Shown piece after piece: positions 58,793 through 64,000 of a DNA stretch of 64,000 nucleotides. Positions within the stretch are counted from its first letter, which is position 1; the number at the start of each line of letters is the position of its first letter. The DNA comes from Omphiscola glabra (Eukaryota; Mollusca; Gastropoda; Lymnaeidae). The stretch is from the NCBI GenBank assembly GCA_964017045.1, contig OZ024794.1, forward strand, positions 35,383,182 to 35,447,181. The letters are read 5' to 3'. A program made the translations under genes and the position numbers. The notes below the pieces were generated by a model. The model saw only the letters and a list, made by a program, of their open reading frames with translations. It ran no database searches and had not been told where the DNA came from.

Positions 58793-60379
58793 TGTAACTT
58801 CATCATGGCTGACGTCCTTTACAGCATCTAACACCGTCATGGCGACGACCTGTGTCGAGTTCCTCAATGGTTTCAAACTGTTATTGAATTGCTTCAATCT
58901 TTGCATTGAATAATGCAAACTTAGAGCAACAGCGTAACAAAGCTATATTGAATGGGCGATTGAGATGTAATGAAAGTACTTAGCTATCATGCCATCTTTT
59001 GTCTTGATGTTTGAACAACGTGATGTTGACACCACCCCCCACTCTCTACACACCCCTCATACATTCTCTTCCCCCTAGAGGGACATACTACCTCTTCCAA
59101 TTTCATAGGTTTAATGCCAGCTATTTCCCCTCCCGGCCAACTGAGGACGTCGACAGGTCATATATCTTCATTGTTTCGGGGTAATTTTCTTAATTCTGCC
59201 GGCCATGCACCGGGGTGGGGGGGGGCGCTTATGAAAGAGGAAGGTGTGAACTGAGCAGGAAAACGGAAACAGTTTTCCGTGCACACAAGTCAAGCCGAAG
59301 ATCGGATGGTTTCTTTCACCCCCACCTCTCCCCTGGTAATTTAATTCACGATTTATTAATGGAGCACATCGGGAAAATATCGACCCGCACACATTTCCAC
59401 CCTCTCTAAAACTTCTATCCTCCCCCCCCCCCCCAGACTCGTCTCTCCTTCCCTACCCTCTCTTCAAAACTCAACTCGTCTGCTGCAAGTTAATTGAGTA
59501 GCTTGCCCTTAATCTTCTGGTAAAGAAACAAAAGTTAAGCCCCCTTTAAGGCCACACGACTTTTTTTTTAACTCAAATTTTTTTCCAGAACATAAATAAA
59601 ATGAAAATTTCAATCTTTTCGGGACAAACTAAATATGAAAAGTGTTTTAAAATATGTATAGTTGTATCATACAAGCGATCATGTGTGATTTCGCTAACAT
59701 TTCAAATCTCCAACGTTAAAAAAATCTCGTAAATCTTGCCGACCGATAACATCAAGCTAGCGCTGTTGTTGTTGTTGTATAGATCATGTTCTGTAGCTGT
59801 TCTACATAATGGCTCTACTCCGATACGACATAAATTAGCTCCCATTAATGAACAGAGAAACACATTTTAATAAGCTGACACGAAGGAAAAGTGTCATTAG
59901 ACTGTCATGTAGAACTAGGCTGTGAGAGGTAAATAATATGTCATGGAGAGAGTGAGAGGGGGGAGGGAGATGGAGAGAGAGAGAGAGTGAGAGGGGTAGG
60001 GAGCGGGAGGGCCAGTGATGAATGGAAGGGGAGAGCGGAAAAGGGAGGGTGAGAGGGGTTCTAAAAAAAAACCAACACATTGAACGAAGGACAGTTATGA
60101 ATGATTAACGGAAAGACAGACAAAAATAACAGACAGAATTGATAGAAAGACACACAAAACGATAAATTTAAACGACAGAAAGACCGACAAACATCTTGGT
60201 AAGGTACCGACGAACGGAGAAATCCAATGAATTGAACATTATCGATGTAGCAAAGTGCTTAAAATATGGAAACATGAACAACGAGATGGGGAGACCATTC
60301 ATGGGGAGGAGTAGGGGAGACAAACAGGGAAGACGAAAGAGAAGGTCTAAGGAGAAAACTGGGTTAGGAAATTAAAACA
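58793..60379. other. Unique sequence
   Basis: Mostly non-repetitive with C/G runs (59214, 59430) and a GA-rich patch (59945-60055). 59085-59350 is balanced and could hold a regulatory element. No exon of the Ig gene was found. Confidence 0.45.
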
Positions 60380-60455
60380 GTATGTCAGCTAATTCGATAC
60401 TCAATATGGCAGCTGATTCGATACTCATTATGGCAGCTGATTCGATACTCAATAT
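60380..60455. repeat. 24-bp tandem repeat
   Basis: Three copies with atggcagctgattcgatact. Confidence 0.85.
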
Positions 60456-60694
60456 GGCATAAGTAATTCGTGGGATAACTTCGGATGTAGCACTAGCAAC
60501 TGATTGACAGAAATCTGCAGCTTGACTTCTTTGAGACCGTAGTACTTGGACTACGGCGAATTAACCCCCGTGTCCCACGATTAGACCGTTCCACTCCCTC
60601 GATGATACCAGTGCTACTCAATCACCCACCCACTCCCCCGTACCCCACCCTTTTTTAAACGTTTCATGAGACCAAAAAAAATTAATTTAGTTTT

Positions 60695-60815
60695 ATTTCC
60701 ATGAGCCGGAGTATTAGACTAGCTTTATTTGCATGAGCCGGAGTATCAGACTCGTTTATTTCCATGAGCCGCAGTATCAGATACGTTTTATTTCCATGAG
60801 CCGGAGTATCAGATG
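60695..60815. repeat. ~30-bp tandem repeat
   Basis: Four copies with tttccatgagccggagtatc. Confidence 0.9.
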
Positions 60816-61240
60816 CACAATAAGTCGACAAACTTTGTTTTTTTTTAAATTAATTGAAAGGACATAGACTCTAATTCGACCCCGGAGTCACCAATTCACC
60901 AACTATATACACCAATTTACATATCATTAAAAAAAAGTCTTTAAAAAATTAAATCAATACGTGGTACATAGCTTCGAACAGTGTAGTTCAATATGCTGTA
61001 TGCCTCTGTCTCATCGTGTGAAACGGACTTTAGGTATCGAGATTAGATGGACGCCACATATGGAAAGTTGACACGTAACGAGATTTGACTTAGTTTAAAA
61101 AACTGTGGGCTTGTTACACTTTTCTATGATTTTACTTAGCCGGACGTTCGCGTTAATGAGTTGGGGGCACTTGTGATCTGAGTCTGAGCCCGACAGTTGA
61201 TGGATGGTGCACACATCACAGCTGGAGCTGACAGCATACT

Positions 61241-61286
<46 letters not shown>

Positions 61287-61669
61287 CCTTCCAACAACCA
61301 CAACATCCTCTGATTTACTGGTTCAGTCGAATGCAAATAACAGGTGACTTACTGCCTTGCGGATTTGCCACTCGGGTCATGAAATCTGGCCACGGGATGG
61401 CAGTTAACGTCACTAGCAGCCGATAAAATGTTCGGGCCCTGGTCGCTGGCACATAAAAGAAATTGATTTGCCCTATTTGGGCTCGCCCCTCACAGTCACC
61501 GCAAGGGCCCCTGATGCAGATACCAGAATTTAAAGCTATGCTAAATAATTCGAAGATTGGCACATTTATCCCCCCCTTAATAAAGATGTTGATCCTTTAA
61601 GCTTTGCTGTATTGTGAACAAAATACATAATTCATGACAGTGTCCACAAAAAAAAAAAAAAAAAAAAAA
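60816..61669. other. Unique sequence before the 46-bp array
   Basis: Includes balanced patches at 61130-61245 and 61350-61510 with short open minus frames, and an A run at about 61649-61671. No recognisable Ig1 N-terminal exon. Confidence 0.4.
61245..61284. repeat. (TC)n microsatellite
   Basis: About 19 uninterrupted tc dinucleotides. Confidence 0.95.
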
Positions 61670-64000
61670 AAGTATCTCAAATGTATTTACTCTGGTGAAG
61701 TGAAAGTAAGAATAAAAGTATCTCAAATGTATTTACTCTGGTGAAGTGAAAGTAAGAATAAAAGTATCTCAAATGTATTTACTCTGGTGAAGTGAAAGTA
61801 AGAATAAAAGTATCTCAAATGTATTTACTCCGGTGAAGTGAAAGTAAGAATAAAAGTATCTCAAATGTATTTACTCCGGTGAAGTGAAAGTAAGAATAAA
61901 AGTATCTCAAATGTATTTACTCCGGTGAAGTGAAAGTAAGAATAAAAGTATCTCAAATGTATTTACTCCGGTGAAGTGAAAGTAAGAATAAAAGTATCTC
62001 AAATGTATTTACTCCGGTGAAGTGAAAGTAAGAATAAAAGTATCTCAAATGTATTTACTCCGGTGAAGTGAAAGTAAGAAAAAAAGTATCTCAAATGTAT
62101 TTACTCCGGTGAAGTGAAAGTAAGAATAAAAGTATCTCAAATGTATTTACTCCGGTGAAGTGAAAGTAAGAATAAAAGTATCTCAAATGTATTTACTCCG
62201 GTGAAGTGAAAGTAAGAATAAAAGTATCTCAAATATATTTACTCCGGTGAAGTGAAAGTAAGAATAAAAGTATCTCAAATGTACTTACTCCGGTGAAGTG
62301 AAAGTAAGAATAAAAGTATCTCAAATGTATTTACTCCGGTGAAGTGAAAGTAAGAATAAAAGTATCTCAAATGTATTTACTCCGGTGAAGTGAAAGTAAG
62401 AATAAAAGTATCTCAAATGTATTTACTCCGGTGAAGTGAAAGTAAGAATAAAAGTATCTCAAATGTATTTACTCTGGTGAAGTTAAAGTAAGAATAAAAG
62501 TATCTCAAATGTATTTACTCTGGTGAAGTGAAAGTAAGAATAAAAGTATCTCAAATGTAGTTACTCTGGTGAAGTGAAAGTAAGAATAAAAGTATCTCAA
62601 ATGTATTTACTCTGGTGAAGTGAAAGTAAGAATAAAAGTATCTCAAATGTATTTACTCTGGTGAAGTGAAAGAAAGAATAAAAGTATCTCAAATGTATTT
62701 ACTCTGGTGAAGTGAAAGTAAGAATAAAAGTATCTCAAATGTATTTATTCCGGTGAAGTGAAAGTAAGAATAAAAGTATCTCAAATGTATTTACTCCGGT
62801 GAAGTGAAAGTAAGAATAAAAGTATCTCAAATGTATTTACTCCGGTGAAGTGAAAGTAAGAATAAAAGTATCTCAAATGTATTTACTCCGGTGAAGTGAA
62901 AGTAAGAATAAAAGTATCTCAAATGTATTTACTCCGGTGAAGTGAAAGTAAGAAAAAAAGTATCTCAAATGTATTTACTCCGGTGAAGTGAAAGTAAGAA
63001 GAAAAGTATCTTAAATGTATTTACTCCGGTGAAGTGAAAGTAAGAATAAAAGTATCTCAAATGTATTTACTCCGGTGAAGTGAAAGTAAGAATAAAAGTA
63101 TCTCAAATGTATTTACTACGGTGAAGTGAAAGTAAGAATAAAAGTATCTCAAATGTACTTACTCCGGTGAAGTGAAAGTAAGAATAAAAGTATCTCAAAT
63201 GTATTTACTCCGGTGAAGTGAAAGTAAGAATAAAAGTATCTCAAATGTATTTACTCCGGTGAAGTGAAAGTAAGAATAAAAGTATCTCAAATGTATTTAC
63301 TCCGGTGAAGTGAAAGTAAGAATAAAAGTATCTCAAATGTATTTACTCCGGTGAAGTGAAAGTAAGAATAAAAGTATCTCAAATGTATTTACTCCGGTGA
63401 AGTGAAAGTAAGAATAAAAGTATCTCAAATGTATTAACTCCGGTGAAGTGAAAGTAAGAATAAAAGTATCTCAAATGTATTTACTCTGGTGAAGTGAAAG
63501 TAAGAATAAAAGTATCTCAAATGTATTTACTCCGGTGAAGTGAAAGTAAGAATAAAAGTATCTCAAATGTAGTTACTCTGGTGAAGTGAAAGTAAGAATA
63601 AAAGTATCTCAAATGTATTTACTCTGGTGAAGTGAAAGTAAGAATAAAAGTATCTCAAATGTATTTACTCCGGTGAAGTGAAAGTAAGAAAAAAAGTATC
63701 TCAAATGTATTTACTCCTGTGAAGTGAAAGTAAGAAAAAAAGTATCTCAAATGTACTTACTCCGGTGAAGTGAAAGTAAGAATAAAAGTATCTCAAATGT
63801 ATTTACTCCGGTGAAGTGAAAGTAAGAAAAAAAGTATCTCAAATGTATTTACTCTGGTGAAGTGAAAGTAAGAAAAAAAGTATCTCAAATGTATTTACTC
63901 CGGTGAAGTGAAAGTAAGAAAAAAAGTATCTCAAATGTATTTACTCCGGTGAAGTGAAAGTAAGAATAAAAGTATCTCAAATGTATTTACACTGGTGAAG
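61670..64000. repeat. Long minisatellite, 46-bp unit, running off the right edge
   Basis: About 50 highly similar copies with aagtatctcaaatgtattta and ggtgaagtgaaagtaag. Copies differ mainly by ctctgg/ctccgg and aataaa/aaaaaa. It starts directly after a long A run and is the largest array in the window. Confidence 0.97.

Noticed and set aside
61095..61563. Upstream signal-peptide or Ig1 exon on the minus strand
   Set aside because: Frames are short, low-complexity around (tc)n, and show no signal peptide or Ig motif.

Overview
This window looks like nuclear DNA of an animal, most likely a mollusc and probably a gastropod. The evidence is short GT-AG exons of a neuronal-type immunoglobulin-domain gene, very long AT-rich introns, LINE and hAT transposon remnants, and an exceptional load of minisatellites. 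No prokaryotic operon, tRNA or rRNA is visible. The lineage call is an inference. It leans on SPIN-type and OC1-type hAT copies, families reported to have moved horizontally between vertebrates and some invertebrates; as I recall, these include the pond snail Lymnaea.

One real gene is supported: the 3' part of a Dpr/zig-8-like cell-surface protein with two Ig domains, on the minus strand. Its exons in transcript order are 37306-37215, 36812-36685, 12798-12660, 11073-10922, 4982-4959 (a 24-nt microexon) and 3007-2859 (stop codon). Every junction has AG/GT sites and every codon phase matches. Joined, they give the second half of Ig1, all of Ig2, a short basic linker and a hydrophobic tail suggesting a GPI anchor. 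A possible extra 99-nt cassette exon (15424-15326) lies in the 24-kb intron. The exons for the signal peptide and the first half of Ig1 were not found and probably lie beyond position 64000.

The rest is intron or upstream sequence. About 45 tandem arrays of mostly unrelated units (11 to 83 bp) fill roughly 25 kb by my hand sum, close to two fifths of the window. The largest are at 42540-44312 (28 bp), 50325-52045 (about 14 bp), 54045-55655 (41 bp) and 61670-64000 (46 bp, running off the edge). Long open frames inside the arrays are by-products of stop-free repeat units.

Mobile DNA includes three SPIN-like MITEs with recognisable 8-bp target duplications, one OC1-like hAT MITE, one 1.3-kb decayed hAT with BED-finger and transposase C-terminal remnants, and two LINE 3' ends. 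There are also three copies of a ~330-bp dispersed repeat, a foldback element and a 34-bp identical word that borders repeat tracts. Several unique, more GC-balanced islands inside introns are candidate conserved regulatory elements.

The most interesting functional idea is that a minisatellite downstream of the microexon carries five UGCAUG (Rbfox-type) motifs on the transcript strand, so the repeat could influence splicing of this adhesion gene.
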